In this document: positions 38,020-49,885 of the stretch, one piece after another | How positions within the stretch are numbered: the stretch's first letter is position 1 | Layout of the letters: every line of letters begins with the position of its first letter | Assembly (NCBI RefSeq): GCF_003431975.1 | Contig: NZ_CP027116.1 | Location: forward strand, 1,116,001 to 1,180,000 | Direction: 5' to 3' | Origin: Bacillus pumilus | GTDB lineage: Bacteria > Bacillota > Bacilli > Bacillales > Bacillaceae | Length of the DNA: 64,000 bases | Notes under the pieces: model-generated | The model's database searches: none | Told to the model about the DNA's origin: nothing | What the model saw: the letters and a program-made list of their open reading frames with translations, nothing else | Program-made: the position numbers and the translations under genes

Positions 38020-41000
38020 TTAATGAACGTTAAAATATCGAGCTTCAGGATGAGAAACGACAATTGCTGAAACAGATGCTTCAGGTTCCATCATGAAACC
38101 TTCTGTCAGATGGATGCCAATTTTTTCAGGCTGAAGCAGCTTGAATAGCTTTTCTTGGTCTTCAAGGTTTGGACAAGCTGGATAACCAAAGGAATAGCGC
38201 TGTCCTTGATATTTTGCCTGAAATCGTTTTTCCATTGTGAAATCTACTGGGTCAGGGAATCCCCATTTGTCACGAATCACTTGGTGGGTTCTTTCGGCTA
38301 ATCCTTCTGCTAGCTCCAGCGCTAGAGCTTGGACCGCGTGCATTTTTAAATAATCTCCTTCTTGCTTAAATTGCTGCGCAACTTCACGTATACGCGCTCC
38401 GGCTGTGACAGCAAATAAGGCAATATAATCTTTCTCCTTTTTACCGCTTCTCCGAACATAATCAGAAATGGATCGATACGGAAGCTTTTCCTGCCTTGGG
38501 AATTGGAATGTTTCAATGATACGGTCAGGCGCTTCGGGATCATAAATATGCAGATCATTTCCGTGTGAATGAGCAGGATAAAATTGATACACAAATGCAG
38601 GTGCAAACCAGTTTTTCTCTCTGCCTTCGTTTAGAAGATCTGTGATAAGCTGCTTTAATTCCAATGCTTTTGGATGCTGTTGCGCTAATAGCTTTTTGAC
38701 CTTCCCTTTTAATCCGAGGTGGTGGCCGATGAGCATTTGTTCATTCACATAAGGCATAATATGATGCAAATCGATATCCCGCACATAATGACGTGACGTA
38801 TTCTCTGGCGTGAAAATGGGTGCCTGCGGGAGAGCCGCACGTTTTTCTAGTAATTCAATGACAGCTTTCGGCTGCTTCGCTTCTTTCTCTTTGAAAGGCG
38901 CTGCTGTCTCTTCGTCGGGCTTTGTTTGAAACTGAAGAGGGTTTGCTTTTAACTCATTGGCTAAAGATAAGCCGTCCATGGCATCTTTGGCATAAAGAAC
39001 CGGTCCGTCATAATGAGGCGAAATCTTCATTTTTGTAAATTTCCGAGAAAGTGCAGCTCCGCCGACCAAAATAGGAACGGAAATATGCGCTTTTTGTAAG
39101 TCCTGAGCGGTGAGCACCATTTGCTGTGCTGATTTCACAAGTAATCCTGATAATCCAATCATATCTGGCTTTTCCTTTTGCACAGCTTCGATCAATGTTT
39201 GCGGTGTCACCTTGATTCCGAGGTCGACCACTTGAAAGCCGTTATTACTCAAAATGATGTCGACAAGGTTTTTCCCAATATCATGGACATCTCCTTTTAC
39301 AGTGGCAAGTAGAATTTTGCCTTTTCCGCTTGCATGCTGCTTTTCCATATATTGCTCCAGATACGATACAGAAGCCTTCATGACCTCTGCCGATTGAAGT
39401 ACCTCCGCCACAATCAGTTCGTTTTGATTAAAAAGCCGTCCAACCTCAGCCATTCCCTTCATTAACGGACCATTGATGATATGAAGCGGTGATTCAAATT
39501 GCTTTAGAGCTAGGGATAAATCATCGATAAGACCTTCTTTTGTTCCTTCGATGACGTAGAGCGCTAGCCTTTCATCAAGTGATAAGGAGACCTTTGGTTT
39601 TTTCTCCGTTTTCTTTTTGCCGCGGTAAAATTGGGTGAATTCAGCAAGGGTTTGATCATTTGTTTCATAAAGCAGCGTTTCAGCCAGCTTGATTTCTTCC
39701 TTTGGAATGGAAGCGAAGCGTTCAAGCTTTTCCGTATTCACGATGGCGTAGTCAAGTCCTGCTTGGACGCAGTGATACAAATAGACAGCATTCAAAATTT
39801 CTCTACCAACAGGCGGGAGTCCGAAAGATACGTTGCTGATACCTAAAATCGTGAGGCAATCAGGCAAGGTTTCTTTGATCATGTTGATGCCTTTGATCGT
39901 TTCTTCGGCAGCGCCAATATACTGCTCGTCTCCAGTTCCTACTGGAAAAACGAGTGGATCAAAAATGATGTCACTTGCGGGAATTCCATATTTCTTCGTT
40001 AAGAGATCATGAGAACGTACGGCAATTTCGAGCTTTCGTTCTGCTGTTACAGCCATCCCTATTTCATCAATTGTGCCGACAACAAGTGCACCGCCATACA
40101 GCTTCACAAGAGGAAGAATTTCTTCAAACCGCTCTTCACCATCCTCGAGGTTAATGGAGTTGATGATGGCTTTCCCTTGAGAATACGTGAGCGCCTTTTC
40201 AATCACGTGTTTATCCGTTGAATCAATGACAAAAGGAGCTTTGACTTTTTTCATGGCTTCTTGTAAAAAACCTTCCATGTCCGCTGCCTCCTCGCGGTCT
40301 GGGTCAGCGAGACACACATCAATCACATGAGCACCGTTTTTCACCTGTGCACGAGCAATTTCTGACGCTTCTTCAAACCTTTGTTCCGCAATGAGCCGTT
40401 TGAATTTGCGTGAACCAATGACATTGGTCCGTTCTCCTACAAAAAGGGGGCGCATTGTTTCCTCATATATCAGGGGCTCTATTCCTGAGACGGTATGCTG
40501 AGAAGATTCATGAGCGATGTGGCGCGGCTGAAGCGCTTGTACTTCATCTGACAAAGCCTTAATATGTGCAGGTGTTGTTCCGCAGCAGCCGCCGACAATA
40601 TTTAACCAGCCTTCCTTCGCAAAAGCGGCGATTTTTTTAGCGAGAGAAGCAGGGGATTCGTGATATTGACCTTCTTCATCTGGGAGACCAGCATTTGGAT
40701 AGCAGCTTACTGCTGACTTGGCGATGGAGGAGAGCGTGCGGATATGGTCTGTCATAAATTCAGGACCAGTCGCACAGTTAAGGCCGACACTAATGGGTTT
40801 CATATGCTCAAGAGAGATATAAAAGGCTTCAATATCTTGACCAGCAAGGGTAGTGCCCATTGGTTCAATTGTACCTGATACCATGAGTGGTAATTGAATG
40901 CCTGTCTGCTGGAAGGCTTCCTGAATGCCTTTGAATCCGGCTTTTACATTCAGCATGTCTTGGCTTGTTTCTAAAAGAAGGGCATCGCATTTTCCATCAA

Positions 41001-41448
41001 TCAGGGCGCGTGCCTGCTCTTCATAATTTGCGACGAGTTCACTGAAGGTTGTGCCGCCTGTCACAGATAATGTTTTCGTAGTCGGACCCATTGCGCCTAC
41101 AACAAATCGAGGCTGCTCTGGCGTGGAAAAACGGTCAGCTTCATTCCTTGCCAGCTGTGCAGCCTGTACATTGAGTTCATAGGCAAGGTGGCCAAGACCG
41201 TATTCATCAAGGACGAGCCTTGTAGCCCCGAACGTATTCGTTTCAATGAGATCGGCATTTGCCTCAAGGTATTGCCTATGGATCGTGCGGATGATGTGAG
41301 GGGCTGTCACATTCAAATACTCGTTACAGCCCTCATACTCTTCTCCGCCAAAGTCTTCTGCTGTGAGGTCGGCATTTTGAATCATGGTCCCCATTGCACC
41401 ATCAAGGACGAGGATGCGTTTCTTAAGCTGTTCAGTGATAGTTGACAT
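38020..41448 (-). CDS. metH: Cobalamin-dependent methionine synthase
   Basis: 1142-aa MetH, which transfers methyl from 5-methyl-THF to homocysteine via cobalamin. Domains in order: homocysteine-binding with Cys zinc ligands (GGCCGTTP near 285); pterin-binding (GERTNVIGS, then FDPLVFPVG); B12-binding with the DxHxxG motif ([11 protein letters not shown]); and a C-terminal AdoMet reactivation domain (FGYPACPN). AAGGAG precedes the ATG, which lies 17 nt inside yitJ, so both share the upstream S-box. B. subtilis has no metH at this locus; this lineage does. Confidence 0.95.
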   Translation of the reverse strand: MSTITEQLKKRILVLDGAMGTMIQNADLTAEDFGGEEYEGCNEYLNVTAPHIIRTIHRQYLEANADLIETNTFGATRLVLDEYGLGHLAYELNVQAAQLARNEADRFSTPEQPRFVVGAMGPTTKTLSVTGGTTFSELVANYEEQARALIDGKCDALLLETSQDMLNVKAGFKGIQEAFQQTGIQLPLMVSGTIEPMGTTLAGQDIEAFYISLEHMKPISVGLNCATGPEFMTDHIRTLSSIAKSAVSCYPNAGLPDEEGQYHESPASLAKKIAAFAKEGWLNIVGGCCGTTPAHIKALSDEVQALQPRHIAHESSQHTVSGIEPLIYEETMRPLFVGERTNVIGSRKFKRLIAEQRFEEASEIARAQVKNGAHVIDVCLADPDREEAADMEGFLQEAMKKVKAPFVIDSTDKHVIEKALTYSQGKAIINSINLEDGEERFEEILPLVKLYGGALVVGTIDEIGMAVTAERKLEIAVRSHDLLTKKYGIPASDIIFDPLVFPVGTGDEQYIGAAEETIKGINMIKETLPDCLTILGISNVSFGLPPVGREILNAVYLYHCVQAGLDYAIVNTEKLERFASIPKEEIKLAETLLYETNDQTLAEFTQFYRGKKKTEKKPKVSLSLDERLALYVIEGTKEGLIDDLSLALKQFESPLHIINGPLMKGMAEVGRLFNQNELIVAEVLQSAEVMKASVSYLEQYMEKQHASGKGKILLATVKGDVHDIGKNLVDIILSNNGFQVVDLGIKVTPQTLIEAVQKEKPDMIGLSGLLVKSAQQMVLTAQDLQKAHISVPILVGGAALSRKFTKMKISPHYDGPVLYAKDAMDGLSLANELKANPLQFQTKPDEETAAPFKEKEAKQPKAVIELLEKRAALPQAPIFTPENTSRHYVRDIDLHHIMPYVNEQMLIGHHLGLKGKVKKLLAQQHPKALELKQLITDLLNEGREKNWFAPAFVYQFYPAHSHGNDLHIYDPEAPDRIIETFQFPRQEKLPYRSISDYVRRSGKKEKDYIALFAVTAGARIREVAQQFKQEGDYLKMHAVQALALELAEGLAERTHQVIRDKWGFPDPVDFTMEKRFQAKYQGQRYSFGYPACPNLEDQEKLFKLLQPEKIGIHLTEGFMMEPEASVSAIVVSHPEARYFNVH

Positions 41449-43273
41449 GAGTGTTTGACTCCTTTTCTTTCTGGTGGATGTAGGTGGTCAGTTCTGCTGT
41501 TAAATCTGATCGAAGGAAAGGGGTAATTAAATAAATGCCATTAAACAATTCACAGGCTGTATCTAATAAAGAGCGGGCGATGGCTAAGCCTTCTGCTCGC
41601 TGCTTTTCTTTATCCTCGCCAGCCTTGGCCATAATGTCACGGATGGAATCAGATAATTTGATGCCCGGAATTTCATGATGAATAAACTCCGCATTTCGGC
41701 TGCTTGTTAACGGCATAATGCCAATATAAATCGGTTTATCCAAATGGCGGCTCTCTTCATGAATTTTCACAAGCTGTTCCTCAGAATAAACAGGCTGTGA
41801 AATAAAATAATCAGCACCGTATTCGATTTTTTTCTCAAGACGTTTGACCGCTTTGTCAATGTGACGAACATTCGGATTAAACGCACCAGCTACAGAAAAA
41901 TTGGTCTTTTTACCAAGCGGCTTCCCTGAGAAAGAAAGGCCTTCGTTAAACTGTTTGATCAGCCGGATCAAATCAAAGGAGGTTAAATCATAGACCGACG
42001 TAGCACCTGGAAAATCCCCAATCTTAGATGGATCGCCTGTGATGGCTAAAATATCAGTTAAACCAAGGGTGTCAAGACCCATCAAATGGGACTGAAGCCC
42101 AATCAAATTACGATCACGGCACGTGATATGGACAAGGGAGCGCATATCAAGCTGCTGTTTTAATAATGCGCCGCACGCCACATTGCTAATGCGCGGGGTC
42201 GCAAGAGAATTATCAGCTAATGTTAAGGCATCAATGCCTGCATTCTTTAATTCATTTGCAGCGACGAGAAATTTTTCAAAGTTTAGCTTCTTCGGCGGAT
42301 CAAGCTCTACAATAATTGTCCGTTTTTTCATAGCGAGCTCATCAAGGCCTGGTTCAGTACGCTGATCTTGGATTGAAATGATTTCTTCTTTTAACACTTT
42401 CACTTCTTTTTCAGTGATTGGTGCTAAATCCTTGACCGCTTCAGCCATTGCATGAATATGCTGGGGGGTTGTTCCGCAGCAGCCACCGATAATACGGGCG
42501 CCTTGATTTCGAAATTCCAGTGCACTTTTTCGGAAATAATCGTTATCTGTATCATAGACGAGTCTGCCTTCTTCAAGAGAGGGGAGACTGCTGTTAGGAT
42601 AGACAGATAAATGAGAATTTTCTAAAAGTGGTACGCCTTCGAGTGCCTGAATCATATGGTAAGGACCCAGCCTACAGTTAATCCCGACGACATCTGCACC
42701 GAGAGAGGACAATTCAGACAAACCATCCTTCAGCGGGGTTCCATCCTGCAATACACCTTGTTCATGCATAGAGACGTTCATGACAATCGGGAGAGGTGTT
42801 TCTTTGCGTGCTATTTGGAGAACGGCCTGCGCTTCTTCCATGTCATAGTACGTTTCAAGCAATAATCCGTCAGGCTGTTCATTTAATAGAATGTACAGCT
42901 GCTCTCTAAAGCTTCGTTTGATTTCTTCAATCGTGTAGGCATTTTTGTTAAATGTTCGAATGCCGCCGATCGTTCCGAGGACATAAGCGGAGCCTGCGGC
43001 TGCTTTTGCGATTTGTACCGCCTTTGTGTTAATGCGCTTCGTTTCTTCCTCTAAGCCGTAGCGGGATAGTTTAATATAATTCGCGCCGTACGTGTTTGTT
43101 TGGATGATGTCGGCACCAGCTTGCACATATGCCTCGTGTACGCGTTTCACTTCATCTTCTTTCGATAAATTTAATTCTTCAAAACAGCGGTCAATGCCGT
43201 AAGAGTATAAAAGTGTTCCCATGGCTCCGTCAGCAATCAGTACACGGTTTTGTAAGTCTTGTAATAGGCCCAT
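41432..43273 (-). CDS. yitJ: Bifunctional homocysteine S-methyltransferase / methylenetetrahydrofolate reductase
   Basis: 613-aa YitJ. The N-terminal ~290 residues form a homocysteine methyltransferase barrel ([11 protein letters not shown]; zinc Cys pair GGCCGTTPQ). The C-terminal ~300 residues form a MetF-like reductase ([33 protein letters not shown]). It supplies 5-methyl-THF, which the overlapping metH can use directly. It is the classic S-box-controlled gene in B. subtilis, and the same leader is present here. Confidence 0.95.
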   Translation of the reverse strand: MGLLQDLQNRVLIADGAMGTLLYSYGIDRCFEELNLSKEDEVKRVHEAYVQAGADIIQTNTYGANYIKLSRYGLEEETKRINTKAVQIAKAAAGSAYVLGTIGGIRTFNKNAYTIEEIKRSFREQLYILLNEQPDGLLLETYYDMEEAQAVLQIARKETPLPIVMNVSMHEQGVLQDGTPLKDGLSELSSLGADVVGINCRLGPYHMIQALEGVPLLENSHLSVYPNSSLPSLEEGRLVYDTDNDYFRKSALEFRNQGARIIGGCCGTTPQHIHAMAEAVKDLAPITEKEVKVLKEEIISIQDQRTEPGLDELAMKKRTIIVELDPPKKLNFEKFLVAANELKNAGIDALTLADNSLATPRISNVACGALLKQQLDMRSLVHITCRDRNLIGLQSHLMGLDTLGLTDILAITGDPSKIGDFPGATSVYDLTSFDLIRLIKQFNEGLSFSGKPLGKKTNFSVAGAFNPNVRHIDKAVKRLEKKIEYGADYFISQPVYSEEQLVKIHEESRHLDKPIYIGIMPLTSSRNAEFIHHEIPGIKLSDSIRDIMAKAGEDKEKQRAEGLAIARSLLDTACELFNGIYLITPFLRSDLTAELTTYIHQKEKESNTHVNYH

Positions 43274-43298
43274 TGGTTTCCTCCTTATTTCTATGTAA

Positions 43299-43470
43299 CA
43301 AAAAAAGCCTTCTGATAAGAAGAAGACTTTTTGGCTGTATTGAAATTCTTCTCCTTATCTTCCAAGCAGTTGCTTGCTGGATTTAGCACCTTGGTCATAG
43401 AAACTATATTTCTACTACACCGGTTGCTGAGGCTTCACAGGGCCAGTCCCTCTGCCTCTCTTGATAAGAA
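43299..43470 (-). promoter_or_regulatory. SAM-I (S-box) riboswitch of the yitJ-metH operon
   Basis: On the minus strand the leader has P1 CTTATC (43463-43468) pairing with GATAAG (43354-43359). The conserved core reads AGAGGCAGAGGGACTGGCC, GAAGCCTCAGCAACC, CCAAGGTGCTAAATCC. It is followed by an intrinsic terminator (AGTCTTCT / AGAAGGCT, then seven T, near 43300-43330). High SAM should favour termination and lower both methionine-forming enzymes. Confidence 0.95.
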
Positions 43471-43551
43471 AGCGATATGAACATGTCAATGAATTGAACT
43501 TCCATCAACTGTATCGAAAAAATCGGAAATAATCAATGGAAAATTTCAAAT

Positions 43552-44043
43552 TTATCGAAAATTTATAAATTGAACGTCAATTGGTAAATCTGCCTTGCGC
43601 ATGAGAGAAATAACCTCTTGTAAATCATCCTTATTTTTTCCTGTTACACGGACTTGGTCATCCTGAAACTGTGACTTCACTTTGATGCCGGATTGCTTAA
43701 TGAGTGCGTTGATCTTTTTGGCGTTATCTTGATCAATTCCGCTAATCAGCTTCGCACGCTGGCGTACTGTTCCACCAAGGGCGTGCTCGGTTTTTCCGTA
43801 ATCAATGTTTTTAGTTGGGACATTTCGTTTGATCAGCTTTGTTACAAGCACATCTTTTAATTGCTCCAGCTTGAAATCATCATCAGAGATGAGAACGAGC
43901 TCTTCTTTTTCAAGAGAAATATCACTTTTACTTCCTTTAAAATCATAGCGGTTTTTAATTTCTTTCAGCGCTGCTTGAACGGCGTTTTGTACCTCTGGCA
44001 GTTCAACCTTTGAAACAATGTCAAATGAGCTTTCTTTTGCCAT
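43552..44043 (-). CDS. yitK: YajQ-family nucleotide-binding protein
   Basis: 163-aa YajQ/YitK protein ([16 protein letters not shown]..., [13 protein letters not shown], ending [11 protein letters not shown]). Family members bind nucleotides or cyclic di-GMP in some bacteria; the role in Bacillus is unclear. Start 44043 follows GGAGGT by about 9 nt; the frame up to 44091 has no support. It neighbours yitJ and cvfB as in B. subtilis. Confidence 0.93.
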   Translation of the reverse strand: MAKESSFDIVSKVELPEVQNAVQAALKEIKNRYDFKGSKSDISLEKEELVLISDDDFKLEQLKDVLVTKLIKRNVPTKNIDYGKTEHALGGTVRQRAKLISGIDQDNAKKINALIKQSGIKVKSQFQDDQVRVTGKNKDDLQEVISLMRKADLPIDVQFINFR

Positions 44044-44281
44044 AACATATGACCTCCATGTATAGATTATGGCGTCTATTTTATCATGCAATGAACAGAA
44101 GAAGAAATATTATCAGAGAGACGAATCAAAGAGTTCAGCCGGCAGCGGTATAAATCGAGTCCCGTTTGTCCACTTTAGCTAACAGAACTAGAGATGTTCA
44201 TGTGAGGAGAAGTATAGTAGAATAAAGTGAATCAAAAGATGAACGAACGCTCTTTTATGGGCAGATAGGAAGGAAGAGAAC

Positions 44282-45130
44282 ATGAGACCAGGTGAGCAAC
44301 TGACCTTGCAAATAGAGAACGAAATGGAATACGGCTATTTTTTAACAGATGGTGAAGATTCAGTCCTCTTGCACCGCAGTGAGATGACCGAAGATATTGG
44401 TGACCGAGAAGAAGTAGAGGTCTACTTATATGTAGATCATGAGGAAAGACTGGCCGCCACAATGAAAATTCCTACAATCAATGCGCATACATATGGCTGG
44501 GTAGAGGTTGTAGACGTGGTAGAAGACATGGGCGCATTTGTCGATGTCGGGCTATCAAAGGACGCACTTGTTGCAACAGAGCACCTTCCGCCTTTTGAGG
44601 AAGCATGGCCAAAAAAAGGAGACAAACTTTACTGTATGCTGAAAGTCACAAGTTACGGCAGAATGTTCGCAAAGCCCGCCACTGAAGATGTGATCAGTGA
44701 ATTGTTTACTGAGGCACCTGAGACCTTAATGAACAAAGAAATCACTGGAACGATTTATCGCTTAATTGCGACAGGCTCCTTTATGCTGACAGATACAGGC
44801 GTACGTGGGTTTATCCACCGCACGGAACGAAAGGAAGAACCTAGATTAGGATCGACCGTGACAGGACGCGTGATTGCAGTGAAAGAGGATGGAACTGTGA
44901 ACGTCTCTCTGCTCCCTAGAAAACAGGAAGCGTTATCTGTCGATGCAGAAGAAATTTTAACGTATATGAGAACGAGAAATGGCGCCATGCCTTATGGGGA
45001 CAAAAGTGACCCAGAAGACATTCGCGAACGATTTCAAATGAGCAAGGCAGCCTTTAAACGAGCATTAGGTCATTTAATGAAAAATGACTTAGTTTACCAA
45101 AAAGAGGGCTGGACGTACGAGAAAAAGTGA
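44282..45130 (+). CDS. cvfB: S1-domain RNA-binding protein CvfB/YitL
   Basis: 282-aa protein with three S1-like OB-fold repeats. The second, WVEVVDVVEDMGAFVDVGLSKDALV (87-111), is the best formed. The last ~60 residues are a winged-helix domain (IRERFQMSKAAFKRALGHLMKNDLVYQKEGWTY). CvfB-type proteins bind RNA and influence virulence or stress regulation in firmicutes. GGAAGGAAG precedes the ATG. The short-form repeat element forms its terminator. Confidence 0.9.
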   Translation: MRPGEQLTLQIENEMEYGYFLTDGEDSVLLHRSEMTEDIGDREEVEVYLYVDHEERLAATMKIPTINAHTYGWVEVVDVVEDMGAFVDVGLSKDALVATEHLPPFEEAWPKKGDKLYCMLKVTSYGRMFAKPATEDVISELFTEAPETLMNKEITGTIYRLIATGSFMLTDTGVRGFIHRTERKEEPRLGSTVTGRVIAVKEDGTVNVSLLPRKQEALSVDAEEILTYMRTRNGAMPYGDKSDPEDIRERFQMSKAAFKRALGHLMKNDLVYQKEGWTYEKK

Positions 45131-45224
45131 ACAGAGTGAAAGTAAACCCTGACTTCAAAGGTTTACCTATCTCACTGAAAAGAAGCAAAGGGATAAAATC
45201 ATCATGATTTTATCCCTTTTTTTA
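45131..45224 (+). repeat. Short-form relative of the dispersed element, acting as cvfB terminator
   Basis: Shares AAACCCT, GACTTCAAAGGTTT, CTGAAAAGAAG, CAAAGGG and TAAAAT blocks in the same order as the 177-bp copies, but lacks about 75 nt of the stem-1 loop. Stem 1 pairs 45135-45148 with 45160-45176, with a small internal loop. Stem 2 is a perfect 15-bp hairpin (45187-45201 / 45205-45219) followed by a T-run, so this form is itself an intrinsic terminator. Not flanked by duplicated hairpins. Confidence 0.8.
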
Positions 45225-45337
45225 TTTTTGTGATAAATAATGGGTTTTTTCAGTGAAGAAAGTCATGAAAAAAGCTGAAAAACCTTCATTTTAACATTGA
45301 AACAACGCCTCTAAAATCCGATAAGAAAGGAGTAAGG

Positions 45338-46339
45338 ATGATAAAAGGAGTGTGTTTTTGGATGAAAGTGAAAATGTCATTACTTCTGTTGGCAGCTATG
45401 CTTATGGTGCTCGCGGCATGCAGTAAACAGCAAGGGGGACCACCGGCATCAAATGCGAAGCATATTGGCGTTATGCTTACAGATGATGGTCTTGGTGATC
45501 AATCATTTAATGATTCATCGTTTAAAGGATTAGAAAAAGCACGTGATGACCTAGGGATTGAATTTGATTATAGAGAAATTGCAGAAACCGATACATATGA
45601 AAAAGGACTGACCGAGCTTGTAAAAGATGGCAATGATCTCGTCATCGGGGTAGGCTTCAGTATGCAGGAAGACTTAGAAAAAGTTGCAAAGAAATATCCG
45701 AAGAAGCAGTTCTTGCTCATCGATGCTGTATCTGAGCTGAAAAATGTGACTTCCGTGACGTTTAAAGAAGAGCAAGGGAGCTATTTAGCAGGCGCACTTG
45801 CTGCCATGACAACGAAAAGTGATGTCATTGGATTTGTTGGCGGTGTCGATGCGGATGTGATCCATCGCTTTGAAAATGGGTTCAAAAAAGGCGCTAAATC
45901 AGTGAATCCGAAAATCAAGATTTTATCCACCTATGCTGATACGTTTAGTGACGCAGGAAAAGGCAGTAAAATAGCGAAGGATATGATCAAAAAGAAAGCA
46001 GACGTTTTATATGCCGCAGCCGGCTATACAGGTGTCGGGGTATTAAAAGAAGCGCAAACACAGGGCAAATATGGCATTGGTGTAGACAGTGATCAGTACT
46101 ATACCGCTGAAAAAGCAGTGATTTCCTCTATGGTGAAAAAAGTCGATGAAGTGGTCTATCAATTCAGTGAACAGCTCGTCAAAAACAATCAAATCAAAAA
46201 CGGGCATGTTGTCTACGACTTAAGCAATGACGGAATCGATATGGCAAGAATTCGTGTGCTCAAAAACGCTGAAACATTGACCAAAAAAGTAAATGGTCTG
46301 AAGCAGACACTTCTGAAAGAAGAGGGGGACGCGTCATGA
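45338..46339 (+). CDS. BMP-family substrate-binding lipoprotein
   Basis: 333-aa lipoprotein with a signal peptide and lipobox LAAC (Cys28 from this start). The remainder is a BMP/Med-type periplasmic-binding fold: [42 protein letters not shown] and GVDSDQYY. Such proteins bind nucleosides in ABC uptake, or act as regulators (Med). No transporter genes adjoin; instead it overlaps a chemoreceptor gene by 4 nt. ATG 45362 with its own AAAGGAG is an equally credible start giving a standard 20-aa signal. Confidence 0.88.
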   Translation: MIKGVCFWMKVKMSLLLLAAMLMVLAACSKQQGGPPASNAKHIGVMLTDDGLGDQSFNDSSFKGLEKARDDLGIEFDYREIAETDTYEKGLTELVKDGNDLVIGVGFSMQEDLEKVAKKYPKKQFLLIDAVSELKNVTSVTFKEEQGSYLAGALAAMTTKSDVIGFVGGVDADVIHRFENGFKKGAKSVNPKIKILSTYADTFSDAGKGSKIAKDMIKKKADVLYAAAGYTGVGVLKEAQTQGKYGIGVDSDQYYTAEKAVISSMVKKVDEVVYQFSEQLVKNNQIKNGHVVYDLSNDGIDMARIRVLKNAETLTKKVNGLKQTLLKEEGDAS

Positions 46340-47985
46340 GCTTACGTATCAAAATTTTACTCAACTCACTCACCTCACTTCTTTTAGCAGTTGGCGTTAT
46401 CGCCTTTATCATTGTCAGTATGACAAAGATCCAATCTTCAAATGAAACAGAAGTGCAAACCTTATTAAACGTTCAAAAAACAAAAGCAAGTTTTGAAAGT
46501 GTTGAACAAGCGATGACCAATTATTCGATGACACTTTCAGATGAACAGCTAGAAGTTGTTCAAGACGATATTTCTACAGCAAAAAAACAGCTGCAAACGT
46601 TAAACAAACATGCAGGAAATATGAACAAAGATGCACTAACAAGGTTAAATGCAAAATATGATACATGGACCCAAGAAGCGAATAATGCCATTGGTGAAAA
46701 AAATGCATCGGATGCAAGACGGGTCGCTGCCAGAATTGATGGTGTCTTAAACGACGTGCATACAATGAATAAAAGAGCAGAAGAAGCGTATCAACAAAAT
46801 CAAAAAAATACAGCTGATAATGTGCAATGGATCATCACAAGTGCACTCGTCGCAGCCCTCACACTAATTGTCATTGCTGTCTTTTTAAATATTGGATTAA
46901 TAAAATCCATCGTGACACCCATCAAATCGCTATCTTACCGGGCGAAGCAGATCGCAGCAGGCAACCTTGCTGTCGAGCGGATGGACATTCAGCGTAAGGA
47001 TGAAATCGGCGGTTTGAACGAATCCTTTAATCAAATGACCGATCAACTGATTAGCCTGATTAAGGAAATTAGCCGTGTCTCGAGTCGAGTAGAGACATTT
47101 TCAATCCAATTAGACGATGAAAACAAAAAGCTGATGGAATCTGCCAATCAAGTGTCTGTCTCGACAGACGAAATGGCCAATGGGTCACAAGCCATATCAG
47201 AAGATCTTCAGCATGGCGTCAGTTTGATTGAAAAAATGGATCAGCATGGGCGTAAAAATTCCGAACGTTCCCAAACCGTCATCCAAAGTACGGAGGACGC
47301 CATAGAAGCAGTAGAAAGCGGAAAGCACACGTTAACAGAAACAAAAATGGCGATTGAAAAAAATACACATGCCACTAAACAAATCGAGCAGTCAGCAGGA
47401 GAATTCACGCAATACGCAAGCGGCATTTCGGCCATGGCCAAAACCGTTTCAGACATTGCGGACCAAACAAACCTCCTTTCGCTAAACGCGGCGATTGAAG
47501 CGGCAAGAGCAGGTGAAGCTGGAAAAGGCTTTGCCGTTGTAGCAGATGAGATTCGTAAACTTGCCGATGAATCATCTAACGCCACAAGACAAATCTTTGA
47601 TATGGTCAGTCATATTGAAAGAGGCATTCAATCCATTAGTCAAACGGTTCAAGAAGGGGTCAAGCTCTCATTTCAGCAGCAGGATGCGATGGACAAGACC
47701 TCACACTCCTTTGAAAATATAGAAACAAAAGCGCAGCACATTAAACAAGAAATGGCTCTGTTAAATGATCAAATTGTTCAATCAACAGAGCTTGGCGGAC
47801 AAGTGCTAAACTCAATTGAAAATATTAGTGCGGTTGTAGAAGAAACAGCAGCTGGCAGTGAAGAAATTTCTGCCTCTGCCAATGAACAGCTGCAATCGTT
47901 CCATCAAATGAACAAACAGGTAGAAGAATTGATGAGTATGACGGCAGAGTTAAATGAAACCGTCCATCGGTTTAAACTTTCATAA
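46336..47985 (+). CDS. Methyl-accepting chemotaxis protein
   Basis: 549-aa transducer. A TM helix (about 8-28) is followed by an extracytoplasmic helical domain of only ~130 residues (four-helix-bundle type). TM2 (about 165-187), a HAMP domain ([22 protein letters not shown]) and a cytoplasmic signalling domain follow, with the conserved hairpin tip [26 protein letters not shown] coupling to the BMP lipoprotein suggests that protein presents ligand to it. A strong terminator follows. Confidence 0.93.
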   Translation: MSLRIKILLNSLTSLLLAVGVIAFIIVSMTKIQSSNETEVQTLLNVQKTKASFESVEQAMTNYSMTLSDEQLEVVQDDISTAKKQLQTLNKHAGNMNKDALTRLNAKYDTWTQEANNAIGEKNASDARRVAARIDGVLNDVHTMNKRAEEAYQQNQKNTADNVQWIITSALVAALTLIVIAVFLNIGLIKSIVTPIKSLSYRAKQIAAGNLAVERMDIQRKDEIGGLNESFNQMTDQLISLIKEISRVSSRVETFSIQLDDENKKLMESANQVSVSTDEMANGSQAISEDLQHGVSLIEKMDQHGRKNSERSQTVIQSTEDAIEAVESGKHTLTETKMAIEKNTHATKQIEQSAGEFTQYASGISAMAKTVSDIADQTNLLSLNAAIEAARAGEAGKGFAVVADEIRKLADESSNATRQIFDMVSHIERGIQSISQTVQEGVKLSFQQQDAMDKTSHSFENIETKAQHIKQEMALLNDQIVQSTELGGQVLNSIENISAVVEETAAGSEEISASANEQLQSFHQMNKQVEELMSMTAELNETVHRFKLS

Positions 47986-47998
47986 GAAGTAAGAAAAA

Positions 47999-48033
47999 CA
48001 CCCTTCCCGAGATGCGGGGAAGGGTGCTTTTTA
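47999..48033 (+). terminator. Terminator between the chemoreceptor gene and yitS
   Basis: CACCCTTCCC / GGGGAAGGGTG stem followed by CTTTTT. It overlaps the yitS stop codon on the other strand. Confidence 0.88.
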
Positions 48034-48888
48034 TGATGGCTTGCCTGTAAAAAAGATGGCAAGCGTGCCAGGACCTGAATGGGACCCAACAGCCGCACCG
48101 ACGACCTGAATATCGATTTCCTTTGGGTGAAATTCGGCTTCAATCAATTGTCTCATGTCTTCTGCAAGGGCAGGATCATCACCATGACTAATGCCCACCG
48201 TTTGGTTCGGCCAATCTGTTCCACGTTCTTTCATTAATTCAATAATGCGTTTCAACAGCTTTTTACGTCCGCGGATTTTTTCAAGCGGTACGAGTTTTCC
48301 ATCTTCGACGTGTAAAATGGGCTTAATGCTTAACAAACCGCCAACAAATGCGGACGCTTTACTGATTCTTCCGCCTCTTGCTAAATACGTTAAATCGTCT
48401 ACAGTAAAAATATGTTGTAAAGATTCGCAAAAATGCTTTACAGACGTATCAATTTCTTGTATTGTATTTCCGTCAATGGCAAGTGACTGAGCGTGTTTGA
48501 CGGCAAGTCCATAGCCGAGTGAAGCACATTTAGAATCAATGATTCGTAAATCAAAATCAGGGTATTCTTCCTTTACTTCATTTGCCATCATCACAGCAGT
48601 TTGATATGTACCTGAAAGCTCTGATGAAAAGGCAACATAAACGGCAGATGTATGGGTTTGTGCGGCAGTAACAAAGGCTTCTTTGATTCGATTTGGTGAA
48701 GCTTGTGACGTTTTTGGGCTGGCACCTTGTCTCATCGCATCGAATACTTGTTTTGGTTCAATGGTGATCAAATCTTCAAATTCCTGCTCGCCAAGCAATA
48801 CACGGAGCGGAATGAGCGTTATGTTATGTTCATCATAATAAGAAAGAGGCAGATCAGCAGCACTGTCTGCTATGATATGAACAGTCAT
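48031..48888 (-). CDS. yitS: DegV-family fatty acid-binding protein YitS
   Basis: 285-aa DegV protein. The lipid-binding fold signature residues are visible: [10 protein letters not shown], a Ser-containing [11 protein letters not shown] and [25 protein letters not shown]. Family members deliver exogenous fatty acids to FakA-type kinases. ATG 48888 with GAAGGG upstream is preferred over TTG 48891. Confidence 0.92.
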   Translation of the reverse strand: MTVHIIADSAADLPLSYYDEHNITLIPLRVLLGEQEFEDLITIEPKQVFDAMRQGASPKTSQASPNRIKEAFVTAAQTHTSAVYVAFSSELSGTYQTAVMMANEVKEEYPDFDLRIIDSKCASLGYGLAVKHAQSLAIDGNTIQEIDTSVKHFCESLQHIFTVDDLTYLARGGRISKASAFVGGLLSIKPILHVEDGKLVPLEKIRGRKKLLKRIIELMKERGTDWPNQTVGISHGDDPALAEDMRQLIEAEFHPKEIDIQVVGAAVGSHSGPGTLAIFFTGKPS

Positions 48889-49028
48889 CAAAATCCCTTC
48901 TTTCTAAAAAAATCAGCCATAATTTACATCTTTTTAGCCTAACTATATCACAGAAATCATCTTTTCGTGTTCAAATTCTAAATTTTAGGGAAAACCATAG
49001 AGAGAATGGTAAGTGGAGGAATGACAAT

Positions 49029-49871
49029 ATGTTCATTGGAGAAGCAAAAAAACTCATTGTCGTCGTCATTGGTGCATTGCTCAATGCGATTGGACTGAAT
49101 TTATTCTTAATCCCAGCTGATGTATATGCGAGCGGGTTTACAGGGGTTGCCCAGCTGTTATCCAGCTTAATGGATCAATATGCGCCATTTTATGTATCAA
49201 CAGGGATTCTATTATTTATTTTAAATATTCCAGTCGGCATTTTAGGCTGGATGAAAGTGGGCCGTTCCTTTACGCTGTACAGCATCATCAGTGTTGCACT
49301 GACGACCATTTTCCTCGGCATCTTACCAGAAACAAGCGTTTCACAAGATATTTTACTAAATGCTGTGTTTGGCGGCGTGATATCTGCACTCGGAATTGGG
49401 ATCACACTTAAATACGGAGCATCAACAGGCGGACTCGACATTCTTGCCATGATTTTAGCAAAGTGGAAGGATAAACCAGTCGGCACGTATTTCTTCATTT
49501 TAAATGGAATCATCATTTTTACAGCAGGATTATTACAAGGTTGGGAGAAAGCATTATATACCCTTGTCACATTATATGTGACCACAAGGGTCATTGATGC
49601 CATCCATACAAGACATGAGAAGCTGACCGCGATGATTGTGACGAAAAAAGCTGATGAAATCAAAGAAGCCATTTATGGAAAAATGGTCAGAGGTATTACG
49701 ACTGTCCCTGCAAAAGGCGCTTTTACCAACGAGCCAAAAGAAATGATGGTGATCGTCATTACAAGGTATGAGCTGTATGAACTTGAACAAATTATTAAAG
49801 AAGTCGATCCAAAAGCCTTTACAAATATTGTGCAAACAACCAATATTCTTGGATTTTTCAGACGAGATTAA
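49029..49871 (+). CDS. yitT: YitT-family membrane protein
   Basis: 280-aa protein with five or six hydrophobic N-terminal segments (to about residue 180) and a C-terminal cytoplasmic DUF2179 domain (AMIVTKKADEIKEAI... FTNIVQTTNILGFFRRD). It contains the conserved GFTGVAQLLSS and KYGASTGGLDILAMIL segments. Function in this family is poorly defined. GGAGG precedes the ATG. A lipoprotein gene follows 14 nt later. Confidence 0.92.
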   Translation: MFIGEAKKLIVVVIGALLNAIGLNLFLIPADVYASGFTGVAQLLSSLMDQYAPFYVSTGILLFILNIPVGILGWMKVGRSFTLYSIISVALTTIFLGILPETSVSQDILLNAVFGGVISALGIGITLKYGASTGGLDILAMILAKWKDKPVGTYFFILNGIIIFTAGLLQGWEKALYTLVTLYVTTRVIDAIHTRHEKLTAMIVTKKADEIKEAIYGKMVRGITTVPAKGAFTNEPKEMMVIVITRYELYELEQIIKEVDPKAFTNIVQTTNILGFFRRD

Positions 49872-49885
49872 AAGGTGGGTAGCAA

